The notes under the pieces: model-generated
Databases searched by the model: none
Told to the model about the DNA's origin: nothing
The model's input: only the letters and a program-made list of their open reading frames with translations
Made by a program: the position numbers and the translations under genes
In this document: positions 21,746 to 30,588 of the stretch, one piece after another
How positions within the stretch are numbered: the first letter of the stretch is position 1
How the letters are laid out: the number at the start of each line of letters is the position of its first letter
Assembly: GCA_963830485.1 (NCBI GenBank)
Contig: CAWHNE010000012.1
Location: forward strand, 62,001 to 126,000
Source: CAIWHR01 sp963830485
GTDB lineage: Bacteria > Pseudomonadota > Gammaproteobacteria > Burkholderiales > Casimicrobiaceae
Length of the DNA: 64,000 nt
Direction: 5' to 3'

Positions 21746-22579
21746 ATGGCGCCTTACGCCACCCCTCCAGACGCGACCGGCCACCCGGCGCGCGTCACGG
21801 TGCCCACGCTCTCCGCGATGGCGCGCGACGGAATCCGGATTGCGATGCTGACCGCCTACGACGCGAGCTTTGCCGCGCAGTGCGACCGCGCTGGCGTCGA
21901 CGTCGTGCTCGTCGGCGACTCGCTCGGCATGGTGATCCAGGGTCGCGACTCGACGCTGCCGGTGTCGCTCGCGGACGTTGTCTACCACACGCGCTGCGTC
22001 GCCGCCGGCTGCGCGCGCGCGCTCGTCATCGCCGACCTTCCGTTCGGCAGCTACCAGGCGAGCCCCGAAACGGCATACGCTGCATGCGTGGCGGCGATGC
22101 AGGCCGGCGCGCAGATGGTGAAGCTCGAAGGTGGCGCCTGGCTCGCGCCGACGGTGGCCTTTCTCGTGACGCGCGGCGTTCCGGTCTGCGGCCACGTCGG
22201 GCTCCTCCCGCAGTCCGTGCACGCGCTCGGCGGCTACCGCGTCCAGGGAAAGACGCCCGACGCGGCCGCTGCCCTCCACGACGACGCGCGCGCGCTGGTC
22301 GAGGCAGGCGCCGCGATGCTCGTCGTCGAATGCGTGCCCAGCGCCGTCGGCGCGGCGCTGACCCGCGCCGCGGGCGTACCGGTGATCGGCATCGGAGCCG
22401 GCCCATCCTGCTCGGGCCAAGTGCTGGTAATCTACGACGCGCTCGGGATCCAGCCGGGCCGCGCGGCGCGCTTCGTCCGCAATTTCATGACCGGGCACGA
22501 CAGCATCGAGGCGGCGCTCGCGGCGTACGTCGCGGGGGTCCGGGACGGCTCGTTCCCGGCGCCGGAACACTGCTTCTGA
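21746..22579 (+). CDS. panB: 3-methyl-2-oxobutanoate hydroxymethyltransferase
   Basis: First committed step of pantothenate synthesis: ketopantoate from 2-oxoisovalerate and methylene-THF. 277 residues from ATG 21746; GTG at 21737 is possible. Motifs: MLTAYDASFAAQCDRAGVDV, VGDSLGMVIQGRDSTLPVSL with the Mg-binding Asp, ADLPFGSY, KLEGG, CGHVGLLPQSVH and IGIGAGPSCSGQVLV. The conserved catalytic Glu is in VECVPS. The GPSCSGQ variant replaces the common GxxxDGQ Asp, a small oddity. panC follows after 28 bases. Confidence 0.94.
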   Translation: MAPYATPPDATGHPARVTVPTLSAMARDGIRIAMLTAYDASFAAQCDRAGVDVVLVGDSLGMVIQGRDSTLPVSLADVVYHTRCVAAGCARALVIADLPFGSYQASPETAYAACVAAMQAGAQMVKLEGGAWLAPTVAFLVTRGVPVCGHVGLLPQSVHALGGYRVQGKTPDAAAALHDDARALVEAGAAMLVVECVPSAVGAALTRAAGVPVIGIGAGPSCSGQVLVIYDALGIQPGRAARFVRNFMTGHDSIEAALAAYVAGVRDGSFPAPEHCF

Positions 22580-22607
22580 GCCCAGTCGCTCCCGACCCTT
22601 CGATCGC

Positions 22608-23466
22608 ATGGACATCGTCACCCACTCCGTCGAGCTCGCGAACCGCCTTCGGGACTCCGGCCGCGTCGCGTTCGTGCCCACGATGGGCAACCTGCACGAC
22701 GGTCACCTGTCGCTGTGCCGGATCGCCCGACAGCACGGCGACGTCGTCGTCACCAGCATTTTCGTCAACCGGCTGCAGTTCGGACCGAACGAGGACTTCG
22801 ACCGGTATCCGCGAACGCTCGACGCCGATCGCGTGGGCCTCGAGCACGAGGGCGTCGACGTCCTGTTCGCGCCGCAGGAGCAGGAGATGTACCCGACGCC
22901 GCAGGTCTACCGGGTGCAGCCGCCGCCGTTGGCCGATGAGCTCGAGGGCGCGTCGCGGCCCGGCTTCTTCCACGGCGTGTGCACCGTCGTCCTGAAGCTG
23001 TTCAATCTCGTGCAGCCCGATGTCGCCGTGTTCGGCAAGAAGGACCGCCAGCAGCTGAAGATCGTCCGCGGGATGGTCCAGAGCTTCAACATGCCGATCC
23101 AGATCGTCCCCGCCGAGACGATTCGCGCACCCGACGGGCTCGCGCTGTCGTCGCGCAACACCTATCTCACGCCGGCGGAGCGCGCGGAGGCGCCGAACCT
23201 CTATCGCGTGCTGCGCGAGATCGCCGACGCGATCGCCAGCGGCCGCACCGACTACGCGAATCTCGAGGCCACGGGCCGCATGGAGCTCGCGCATCGCGGC
23301 TGGAAGGTCGACTACGTCGCCGTACGGCACGGCCTCGCGCTGCGCATTCCGCACCCGGAAGGCTACGATCATCCCAACCTGCTGATCGTGCTCGCAGCGG
23401 CGACGCTCGGGACAACCCGCTTGATTGACAATGTCGGACGTGATCAAGAAAGACGGAGAAGACTGA
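22608..23466 (+). CDS. panC: Pantoate-beta-alanine ligase (one frameshift near the end)
   Basis: Joins pantoate and beta-alanine with ATP. About 285 residues. MGNLHDGHLSL carries the HxGH nucleotide motif (H30, H33), and VAFGKKDRQQLKIVR-like sequence (VFGKKDRQQ) and LALSSRNTYL are the other signatures. After LGTTRLIDNV one extra G near 23435 shifts the frame; without it the protein ends VIKKDGED at TGA 23464-23466. With it, the frame runs far into the neighbouring gene and repeats. The length of 859 bases is one over a codon multiple, consistent with a single insertion. Confidence 0.92.
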
Positions 23467-23496
23467 GCGCTCGCCGCTCCGAATCGAGAGGCCCGT

Positions 23497-24468
23497 ATGA
23501 TTCGCCTACTTCGCGCCGCGGTAACGTCGCTCGCGCTCGCTTTCGCCGCCGTCGGTGCGGCCCAGGTTCCCGCGTACCCGGTCAAACCGATCCGGCTCGT
23601 GGTTCCGTTTCCGCCGGGAGCGGGAACCGATACGGTCGCGCGCTTCGTCGCACAGAGGCTCGGCGACGCGATGAAGGCGACGATCGTTGTCGACAACAAG
23701 ACCGGCGCGGGCGGCGCGATCGGCGCGGCCGAGGTGGCGAAGGCCGAGCCCGACGGCTACACGCTGCTCTTCGTCGCCGGGCCGTTCACGACGGTCGCCG
23801 CCGCGTCGAAGAGTGCGACCTACGATCCCGTGGGCCAGTTCGCGCCCGTCGCGCCGATCGCGGTCAGCCCTCTGGTGTTCGTCGTGAATCCGGACGTGCC
23901 GGCCAGGACGATGCGCGAGTTCATCGCGCTCGCGAAGCGCGAGCCAGGCAAGCTCAACTACGGCTCCGCCGGTCCCGGCAGCATCAACCATCTTGCGCTC
24001 GAGCTCATGAACGCGCGGGCGGGCACCGTCGTCGTGCACATCCCGTACAAGGGCATTGCGCCGGCTACGCTCGACCTTCTGTCAGGCCAGATCCAGGCGA
24101 TGACCGGGACGGTGTCGGCCACGCTTCCCTACATCGCGGAGAAGAAGGTCCGCGCGCTCGCGGTGACGGGCGCGCGCCGCGCGCCGCTCCTCCCCGACGT
24201 GCCGAGCTGGCAGGAGGAAGGCGTGCCCGACGCCAACGTGATCAACTACTGGGGCATCGTCGCGCCGGCGGGAACGTCGGCCGCCATCGTCGCGAAGCTC
24301 AACACCGAAGTGAATCGCGTGCTCGCGCAGCCCGAGGTGAAAGACCGGCTCGCGCGCGAAGGCGCCGAGATCGTTGCCGGGCCGCCAGAGCGGCTGGGCG
24401 CGATCGTGCAGACCGACCTCGAAGCGTGGAAGAAGCTGATCGTCGACGCGAAGCTGTCGCTCGAGTAG
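23497..24468 (+). CDS. Tripartite tricarboxylate transporter substrate-binding protein (TctC/Bug family)
   Basis: 323 residues with a signal peptide ending near GAAQ (residues 1-23). Mature start VPAYPVKPIRLVVPFPPGAG, then FVAQRLGDAM, VVDNKTGAGGAIGA, PDGYTLLF, NYGSAGPGSINHLALEL and VHIPYKGIAPATLDLLSGQI, all Bug-family hallmarks. Periplasmic binding protein for carboxylates or other small ligands. No TctA/TctB membrane genes adjoin, which is normal for the large Bug paralogue families of Burkholderiales. Ligand unknown. Its TAG stop is the first bases of a repeat array. Confidence 0.9.
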   Translation: MIRLLRAAVTSLALAFAAVGAAQVPAYPVKPIRLVVPFPPGAGTDTVARFVAQRLGDAMKATIVVDNKTGAGGAIGAAEVAKAEPDGYTLLFVAGPFTTVAAASKSATYDPVGQFAPVAPIAVSPLVFVVNPDVPARTMREFIALAKREPGKLNYGSAGPGSINHLALELMNARAGTVVVHIPYKGIAPATLDLLSGQIQAMTGTVSATLPYIAEKKVRALAVTGARRAPLLPDVPSWQEEGVPDANVINYWGIVAPAGTSAAIVAKLNTEVNRVLAQPEVKDRLAREGAEIVAGPPERLGAIVQTDLEAWKKLIVDAKLSLE

Positions 24469-24872
24469 CGGCGCGAGCGGCGAGCCGGGGAACGCGCGAG
24501 CGGCGAGCCGGGGCCCCGTGCCGAAGGCATGGGGATGCGAGCAATCGCGAGTCGCGTTGGGAGGCCGACTGCGCGGTGTGGCGATTCGAACCCGAGCCGT
24601 GCGGAGGCCGCCGGCGCGAGCGGCGAGCCGGGGCCCCGGCCGAAGGCAAGGGGGAGCGAGCGATCGCGAGTCGCCGCAGGCGGCCGACCCCTCGGCGCAA
24701 CGATTCACATTGGCGGGACGGAGGCCGCGGGCGCGAGCGGCGAGCCGGGGCCCCGGCCGAAGGCAAGGGGGAGCGAGCGATCGCGAGTCGCCGCAGGCGG
24801 CCGACCCCTCGGCGCAACGATTCACATTGGCGGGACGGACGCCGCGGGCGCGAGCGGCGAGCCGGGGCCAGG
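24469..24872 (+). repeat. Stop-codon-abutting repeat array, family A, after tctC
   Basis: Begins directly at the tctC TAG (24466-24468). The first, diverged unit has the duplicated GCGCGAGCGGCGAGCCGGGG block and hairpin 24514-24534 (CCCC-GTGCC-GAA-GGCAT-GGGG). From 24604 there are two nearly identical 117-base units (24604-24720, 24721-24837) and the start of a third at 24838. 117 is 39 codons, so several frames stay open across the array; I do not regard these as coding. No other content is seen between tctC and the convergent EamA gene. Confidence 0.85.
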
Positions 24873-24887
24873 ATCGGAGACCGCGCA

Positions 24888-25841
24888 TCAACGCCGCGCC
24901 CCGCCGCGCGGCTTCCACAGCACCAGCACGTTGCCGACGACGGCGAACGCGATGCCGGCGACTGCAGGCAGCGTCCAGCGGTAGCCCTCGAACAGCGTCG
25001 ACACGCTCATCGCGACCACCGGGATCGCCACCCCAACGTACGATGCCGGACCCGCTCCGATGCGGGCGACGAGCGTCAGGTACGTGCCGAACGCGATGAT
25101 GCTGCCGAACACGGCGAGATACGCGAGCGATGCGACGTAGGGCGCGCGCGGGTCGAACGTCCACTCGGCGCCGCCCGCGGCCGCGACCGCCCACGCCACG
25201 ATCGCGCCGTAGCCCATGCCCCACGCGACGCTCGGCATGAGCGAAAGCCCGGCCTTCTGGTTCCGCACGGCGATCATGTTGCCGCCGGACGCGAGCAGCA
25301 CCGACGTGAGCCCGAAGGTCACGCCGAGCGCCGCGCCAGGATCGGCGCGCATCGCGGAGAGCTCGGGAAGGAACAGGAGCGCGACCCCGGTTACGCCCAG
25401 CAGCGCGCCCATGACCTTTCGCGCCGTCAACGGCTCATCGAAGAACAACCGCGCGCCCGCGAGATTCGTGAATACGATAGTCGAGAACAGCACCGCGAGG
25501 AGTCCCGAGGCAAGGTAGCGCTCGGCGTGGTAGAGACAGATGTAGGAGAGGCCGAACATCGCGGCGCCCTGCGCGGCGATCCAGCAATGGTCGCGGGCGG
25601 GGAACGCGAGCGAGCGACCGGTGGCGGCGCACCACGCGGCGAGCGCGAGCGCCGCGAGCGCGAAACGGTAGACGACCGATACCTCGGGCGCGACCACGCC
25701 AAGCTGGAACGTGATCGCGTACCACGTCGACCCCCACAGCAGCGTCGGCGTGATGAACAGCGCGGCAACCGACGCTGGCGGCGCCGCCGCGTGCGCATCG
25801 ACGCCGGCAGCGTCGGACGGGGCCGCGCGCGGGTCGCTCAT
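24888..25841 (-). CDS. EamA/DMT-family transporter
   Basis: 317 residues with about ten hydrophobic segments from residue 25 onward, in two EamA halves (first half LFITPTLLWGSTWYAITFQL, VYRFALAALALAAW; second half starting near VTFGLTSVLLASGGNMIAV). Drug/metabolite exporter superfamily in the inner membrane. The WGSTW near the start is typical. Substrate unknown. Convergent with tctC, separated by the repeat array, and ten bases after it perm1 of the exporter operon ends on the same strand, so weak co-transcription is possible. Confidence 0.85.
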   Translation of the reverse strand: MSDPRAAPSDAAGVDAHAAAPPASVAALFITPTLLWGSTWYAITFQLGVVAPEVSVVYRFALAALALAAWCAATGRSLAFPARDHCWIAAQGAAMFGLSYICLYHAERYLASGLLAVLFSTIVFTNLAGARLFFDEPLTARKVMGALLGVTGVALLFLPELSAMRADPGAALGVTFGLTSVLLASGGNMIAVRNQKAGLSLMPSVAWGMGYGAIVAWAVAAAGGAEWTFDPRAPYVASLAYLAVFGSIIAFGTYLTLVARIGAGPASYVGVAIPVVAMSVSTLFEGYRWTLPAVAGIAFAVVGNVLVLWKPRGGARR

Positions 25842-25851
25842 GCTCTCGTGA

Positions 25852-27018
25852 TCATGCGGCTCGCAGCGCGTCGACGATCTTCAGGCGCGCCGCGCGCGCG
25901 GCCGGCAGAAAACCGCCGACGAAGCCCATCGCCAGCGCGAACGCGAGCGACATGGCGATGATGCGCGGCGTCAGCGAGAATGAGAACGCGAGCTCGGCAA
26001 AGGTCTGGAAGTTCATCGTCGAGATCGAGATCGCCTGCATCGCCGACGCGGCAGCGAGGCCGACGATGCCGCCGATGAGGCCGAGCAGGAGCGCCTCGAC
26101 CAGGAACGCGACGAGGATCGCCGCGCGCGAGAAGCCGAGCGCGCGCAGCGTGCCGATCTCGCCCGTGCGCGAGGCCACGCTCGCATACATGGTGATCATC
26201 GCGCCGATGATCGCGCCGATCGAGAAGATTATCGAGATCGTCGTGCCGAGGTAGCTGATGAACTTCGACAGTGCCTCGGACTGGTCCGCGTAGAAGCGCG
26301 TCTCGCGCTTCGCTTCGAGCGTCAGCCGGGGATCGGACTCGATCTCCTGCTTCACTGCCTCGAAGCGCTCGCTGTCCGCGAGACGGAAGATCAGCGCCGA
26401 GAAGCCCAGGCGGCGAAACGCCTGCAGCATCTGCTCGGCGTCGCCCCAGATTTCCGAGTCGAATCCGGTGCGGCCGGCATCGAATGCGCCGACCACCGTC
26501 CAGTCGCGCGACGCGAAGCGCAGCGTCTCACCCACGCCGGCACCCTGGAAGCCGGTCGCGATCGCGCGGCCCGCGATCACCTCCGACGTTCCCGGCCGGA
26601 ACATCCGGCCCTCGACCAGTTTCACCTGCGGGCGCAGGACGAGCCCCGCCGGCGTCACCCCGCGGATCACGACGTTGGACGGCTTGTTCGATCCCCGCTT
26701 CGGCAGGTTGATGAGCACGACGGGCTCCTTCGAGAAGAGCCGCTCGCCGTCCTCACCGATCGCGATGTCAGGCAGGCTTTCGACGATCCCCGCCTGCCGC
26801 CGATCGACGCCGGACTGGATCTCGGTCTGCGCCGAGCGTCGGATGACGACGACGTTGTCGTCGCGTCCCGTGGCGACCAGCGTCTGCTCGAGCCCCGCCG
26901 CGAGCATCAGCACCGTCGCGAAGACGTAGACCACGAGCGCCATCCCGCCCGCGGTCAGCGCCGTCGTCAGCTTGCGCGCGGCGACGTTGCGGATGATGTA
27001 GCCGAACGGAATGGCCAC
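25852..27018 (-). CDS. ABC transporter permease, FtsX/MacB type (second permease)
   Basis: 388 residues, GTG start at 27018. One membrane segment near residue 20-45, a large periplasmic MacB-PCD-like domain (residues 50-265), then three membrane segments (TTISIIFSIGAIIGAMITMY, AFLVEALLLGLIGGIVGLAA, SLAFALAMGFVGGFLPA). The GEIGTLRALGFSR coupling helix contacts the ATPase. Last gene of the four-gene exporter unit; together with the other permease it would form a heterodimeric DevC/MacB-like channel. Substrate unknown. Confidence 0.88.
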   Translation of the reverse strand: MAIPFGYIIRNVAARKLTTALTAGGMALVVYVFATVLMLAAGLEQTLVATGRDDNVVVIRRSAQTEIQSGVDRRQAGIVESLPDIAIGEDGERLFSKEPVVLINLPKRGSNKPSNVVIRGVTPAGLVLRPQVKLVEGRMFRPGTSEVIAGRAIATGFQGAGVGETLRFASRDWTVVGAFDAGRTGFDSEIWGDAEQMLQAFRRLGFSALIFRLADSERFEAVKQEIESDPRLTLEAKRETRFYADQSEALSKFISYLGTTISIIFSIGAIIGAMITMYASVASRTGEIGTLRALGFSRAAILVAFLVEALLLGLIGGIVGLAAASAMQAISISTMNFQTFAELAFSFSLTPRIIAMSLAFALAMGFVGGFLPAARAARLKIVDALRAA

Positions 27019-27034
27019 GGCACGGCCTCGCTAG

Positions 27035-27134
27035 GCGGGCTCCGCACTACCATGCAATCGTATCGTGCGTGGAGGTCGCCCGCCTGCGCTCGCTCGACGA
27101 CGCGCCCTTCGGGCCTTGGCTTCGCCCGTCTCGC
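27035..27134 (-). repeat. Stop-codon-abutting repeat, family A/B relative, between the two permease genes
   Basis: Begins right after the TGA of the first permease: GCGAGACGGGCGAAGCCAAGG, with stems GGGC-GAA-GCC and GCCC-GAA-GGGC, then GAGCGAGCGCAGGCGGGCGACC, ACGATACGATTGCATGG and a terminal GCGGAGCCCGCC. Same block order as the other copies but more diverged. Confidence 0.6.
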
Positions 27135-28292
27135 TCACGCTACAGTCCTGAGGCCGTCGACGACGCGTACGCGCGCGACGTGCCAGGCCGGCACCGCGGC
27201 GGCGACGACGCCGATCAGCGCCGCCGCGCCGAGTTGCATCAGCACGGTTTCCTCGGAGACGAAGAAGATCGGGAACAGCGTGCCCATCTTTTCGGCGAAC
27301 GTGGCGGCCGCAGGGAACGTGAGCGCTATGCCGATCGCCCCGCCGGTCAAGGCGATGCCGAGCGACTCGGCGAGGATCAGGAGTGCGACGAAAGCGTTCG
27401 GGAAACCGATTGCCTTCATCGTCGCGTATTCGGCACCCCGCTCGCGCGCCGTCATCGCCATCGTGTTCGCCATCACCGCCATGATGATCAGGATGACGAC
27501 ATACGACACAGCCTCGATCGCGAGCAGGATCGCCTCGGTCATCGCGACGAACGACAGCTGGAACGCCTTCTCGGTCTCCGTCAGCGTCTCGGCAAGCGAA
27601 TTCTTGAACGTCGCGTCGATCGCGGCCGACACCTCGGCCGCCTGCGCGGGATCCTTGAGCTGCACGATGAACACGCCGGCCTGGTCGCCGCGGCGGGGGT
27701 AGAGCTTCTTGATCGTCTCGTTCAAGAGATCGAAGTGGAAATACATCGTCGACTGGTCGGTGCCCTTGTCCGCGCCATCGTAGATGCCGCGCAGGTTGAA
27801 CGTCCATGTGCCCGGGTAGATCGTCCCGCGCAGCGGGATCGGGTCGCCCAACTTCCAGCCGTACTGCTCGGCCAGCTTACGCCCGACGATCGCGCCCTGG
27901 CGGTCGGTCAGGAACGCCTTGCGCTCGGCCGGCGACAGCAGGAACTCCGGATACATGTCGAGGTAGGTCGGCGCGTCGACCGCGAACTGGGGAAAGAAAT
28001 TCCGCTCGGAGACGTAGACGCCGCCGAACCAGTTCGCCCACGATACGGACCGCACGCCCTCGATCTGCCGGATCTTGGGCACATAGGTGAGCGGCAGCGG
28101 AAAGACGAGCGACACGGCGCTCCGCGTGACGAGGCGTGCGCTCGAGCTCGCGTTCGCGCCGGCGTACCAAGCGTCGACGACGGTGCGCAGGAGCCCGAAC
28201 GCGGTGATCGCGACGATGATGCCCACGATCGTGAGCCCCGTGCGCAGCTTGTGTCGGAGCGCGTTCTTCGCGACGAGAAGCGGGACGAACAT
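27135..28292 (-). CDS. ABC transporter permease, FtsX/MacB type (first permease)
   Basis: 385 residues from ATG 28292; a TTG at 28307 is the only longer option. N-terminal LVAKNALRHKLRTGLTIVGIIVAITAFGLL is the classical permease anchor. A periplasmic domain with YPEFLLSPAER and GDQAGVFIVQLKDP follows, then three membrane segments (VVILIIMAVMANTMAMTARE, LLILAESLGIALTGGAIGIA, LGAAALIGVVAAAVPAW) and GAEYATMKAIGFPN as coupling helix. Lies 30 bases after the ATPase gene. Forms one half of the putative exporter. Confidence 0.88.
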   Translation of the reverse strand: MFVPLLVAKNALRHKLRTGLTIVGIIVAITAFGLLRTVVDAWYAGANASSSARLVTRSAVSLVFPLPLTYVPKIRQIEGVRSVSWANWFGGVYVSERNFFPQFAVDAPTYLDMYPEFLLSPAERKAFLTDRQGAIVGRKLAEQYGWKLGDPIPLRGTIYPGTWTFNLRGIYDGADKGTDQSTMYFHFDLLNETIKKLYPRRGDQAGVFIVQLKDPAQAAEVSAAIDATFKNSLAETLTETEKAFQLSFVAMTEAILLAIEAVSYVVILIIMAVMANTMAMTARERGAEYATMKAIGFPNAFVALLILAESLGIALTGGAIGIALTFPAAATFAEKMGTLFPIFFVSEETVLMQLGAAALIGVVAAAVPAWHVARVRVVDGLRTVA

Positions 28293-28322
28293 GGGAGGCG
28301 GCGCCAACGGCGACGACGAGCG

Positions 28323-29081
28323 TCAGGCCGCCAGCACACCTTTCTCGAGGTGGATCAGCCGATGTGCCTTGCCGGCGGACTTGGGATCGTGCGTGACCAT
28401 GACGATCGTCTTGCCGAGTTCCCGGTTGAGCCGGTCGAGGAGATCGAGGATCTCTTCGGCGGTCGCTCGGTCGAGATCGCCCGTCGGCTCGTCGGCGACC
28501 ACAATCGCGGGATCGGCGATCAGCGCGCGCGCGATCGCGACGCGCTGCTGCTGGCCGCCCGAGAGCTCGTTGGGATAGTGGTCCGTCCGGTCGGACAGGC
28601 CGACGAGCGCGAGCGCCATCGCGACGCGCTCGCGGCGCTCCCGACGCGACAGGCCGGTCAGGAGGAGCGGGAGCTCGACGTTGTCGAACGCCGAGAGCAC
28701 CGGCATCAGGTTGTAGAACTGGAAGATGAATCCGATGTGCGACGCACGCCACCCGGCCAGTTCGGACTCGGACAGCTGCGCGATGTCGACGCCGTCCACG
28801 CGGATCTCGCCGCCCGTGGGCTTGTCGATGCCGGCGATCAGGTTCAGAAGCGTCGACTTGCCGGAACCAGACGGACCCATCAGCGCAACGTAGTCGCCGG
28901 CGACGATGTCGAGATCGATGTCGACCAGGACCGGGATCACCTGGCCCCCGCGCACGTAATACTTCGACACGTTGCGCAGCGACACGAGCGGCTCCGCCTC
29001 CGCACGAACGTCGTCCTGTCGCTGCATCCTTGGGACGGCCACCGGAATCGGCGCCGCCGGCTCCGGCGACGGAACGTTCAT
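28323..29081 (-). CDS. ABC transporter ATP-binding protein, LolD/MacB type
   Basis: 252 residues from ATG 29081, chosen over 29123 because it sits just after the hlyD stop. Walker A GPSGSGKST, Q-loop QFYNLMPVLSAFDNVELP, signature LSGGQQQRVAIARAL, Walker B IVVADEPTGDLD and H-switch VTHDPK are all present. The N-terminal 40 residues (MNVPSPEPAAPIPVAVP) are an unusual Pro/Ala-rich extension. Energises the two FtsX-type permeases encoded downstream. Confidence 0.93.
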   Translation of the reverse strand: MNVPSPEPAAPIPVAVPRMQRQDDVRAEAEPLVSLRNVSKYYVRGGQVIPVLVDIDLDIVAGDYVALMGPSGSGKSTLLNLIAGIDKPTGGEIRVDGVDIAQLSESELAGWRASHIGFIFQFYNLMPVLSAFDNVELPLLLTGLSRRERRERVAMALALVGLSDRTDHYPNELSGGQQQRVAIARALIADPAIVVADEPTGDLDRATAEEILDLLDRLNRELGKTIVMVTHDPKSAGKAHRLIHLEKGVLAA

Positions 29082-29094
29082 GACCGCGCAGCGC

Positions 29095-30312
29095 TCACTT
29101 GGCGGCCACCTTGACCAGCACATCCGGCGCGAGATCGGCGGACGGCTTCAGCACGGCTTTCTCGCCCGTCTTCACCGCGCCCGCGATCGCGGTCAACTCG
29201 CCCACCTTGATCCCCGGCGCCACGGGGACCAGCGCAGCGCGATCGTCCCGCACGACGAAGACGATGGTGCGGCCGTCGCGCGTCGCGAGCGCATCCGGAT
29301 TCACCGCAACCTGCGGCCTCTGGTCCGCGGCCGTCACTTCCCGCGAGAGGAACGACACCTTCGCGCTCATCTCCGGGAGCACGCGCGGATCGATCGCGTC
29401 GAAGCGCACCTTCGTCATCACCGTTGCCTTCGCGCGGTCGACCGTTGGCACGATACGGCTGATCCGTCCCTTGAAGCGTGCGTCGGGCAGGGCGTCGAGC
29501 GTGATCTCGACCGGCTGCCCGACCTCGATCTTCGCGAGGCTCGACTCGGAGACGTCGGCCTCGACCTCGAGCGTCGTCATGTCGGCCATCGTCACCACCG
29601 CACCCTTCGAATCCACCGCCGACGAGAACGGCGTGACCATGTCGCCGACGTTCGCGCTCTTCGACAGGATGACGCCGTCGAACGGCGCGCGGATCAGCGT
29701 GTAGTCGACGCCCACCTGCGCATTGCGCGCGTTTGCCTCGGCGACCGCGATCGCCGCTTGCGCGTTAGCGACGCCGGCCGACGCGCGGTCGGCGCGCATC
29801 CTAGCCGTGTCGACCGCCGCCTGCGCGACGAAGCCCTTGGCTTGCAGGTCTTGGTCGCGCTTGAGCGAGGTCGCGGCGTCCCGGTCTTCGGCCCGCGCCT
29901 GCTCGAGCGCTGCGCGCGCCGCGGCCACGGAGGCCCGCGCGCTCTCGGCCTGGGCCACGACGTCGCGATTGTCGAGCCGCGCGATCACCTCGCCCGCCTT
30001 GACGCGCGAGCCCTCGGCCACGCCGAGCCACTCGAGGCGGCCGGTCGCCTTCGAAGCGATCGCTGCCTTGCGCTGCGCGACCACGTAGCCGCTCGAGTTC
30101 AGCACGACGTACTGCTGCGAAGGGTAGACGGTGACGATGGGGGTGGTCTGCACGGCAATCACGCGCGGCTGCGCGAGGTACCACGACGCGCCTGCGCCGA
30201 TGGCGGCGGCGACCATGGCGAGACCGATCCACCGGCGCCGCCGGCGCGAGCGGACGGCCGGGATGCCACGGTCGATCCGGAGCCGGGACACGTCGGGGGC
30301 GGGCGTATTCAT
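29095..30312 (-). CDS. HlyD/RND-type periplasmic adaptor subunit
   Basis: 405 residues. One N-terminal membrane anchor (RRRRRWIGLAMVAAAIGAGASWYLA, residues about 22-47), then a barrel-sandwich half (SSGYVVAQRKAAIASKATGRLEWL, GSRVKAGEVIARLD), a long coiled-coil hairpin (residues about 110-200, rich in AAxxALEQARAE repeats), the second half DYTLIRAPFDGVILSKSANVGD and a beta-barrel domain. Bridges the inner-membrane ABC exporter to an outer-membrane channel, though no TolC gene is nearby. First gene of the exporter unit. Confidence 0.9.
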   Translation of the reverse strand: MNTPAPDVSRLRIDRGIPAVRSRRRRRWIGLAMVAAAIGAGASWYLAQPRVIAVQTTPIVTVYPSQQYVVLNSSGYVVAQRKAAIASKATGRLEWLGVAEGSRVKAGEVIARLDNRDVVAQAESARASVAAARAALEQARAEDRDAATSLKRDQDLQAKGFVAQAAVDTARMRADRASAGVANAQAAIAVAEANARNAQVGVDYTLIRAPFDGVILSKSANVGDMVTPFSSAVDSKGAVVTMADMTTLEVEADVSESSLAKIEVGQPVEITLDALPDARFKGRISRIVPTVDRAKATVMTKVRFDAIDPRVLPEMSAKVSFLSREVTAADQRPQVAVNPDALATRDGRTIVFVVRDDRAALVPVAPGIKVGELTAIAGAVKTGEKAVLKPSADLAPDVLVKVAAK

Positions 30313-30323
30313 CGGGGACCGCG

Positions 30324-30354
30324 AAAAAAGCGCGCCGGCGGGGGTGCCGGCGCC
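30324..30354 (-). terminator. Terminator-like hairpin in the leader of hlyD
   Basis: On the minus strand GCGCCGGC-ACCCC-(C)GCCGGCGC is followed by GCTTTTTT, and the T-run ends 11 bases before the hlyD ATG. It looks like an intrinsic terminator placed where an attenuator would be. No obvious Shine-Dalgarno lies between it and the ATG. Confidence 0.55.
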
Positions 30355-30588
30355 CGGTCATTCTACCGCGCCACGCGGTCCGGACCGTGGCGCGCCGGGA
30401 CACGGACGCTCAATACGGCACCAGGGTTGGCGATCGCATCGTGCTGATTCAGAAACACTCTGAACAATCACGCCGTCCGCTCGCGCTCGGCGCGGCGGCC
30501 GCCCGCCAGCGACGCGCGCTGCCGCGATGCCGGATCCTTGACGGCGATCAATCCCGCCCCTTGAGCCGGCGGGATTTCCCGGTCATGA

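Noticed and set aside
24575..24600. tRNA-like T-arm GATTCGAACCC in the tctC repeat array
   Set aside because: No acceptor, D- or anticodon stems fit around it.
24469..24872. Possible CRISPR array
   Set aside because: Units are contiguous, 117 bases, with no spacers, and have no cas genes nearby.
22608..25961. A 1117-residue plus-strand open frame starting as PanC
   Set aside because: Only the first 280 residues are PanC. The rest is an out-of-frame run through tctC, the 117-base repeats and the antisense of the EamA gene, opened by a single extra base near 23435.
27069..29114. 681-residue plus-strand frame opposite the ABC exporter genes
   Set aside because: Antisense shadow; the minus-strand ATPase and permease have all expected motifs.
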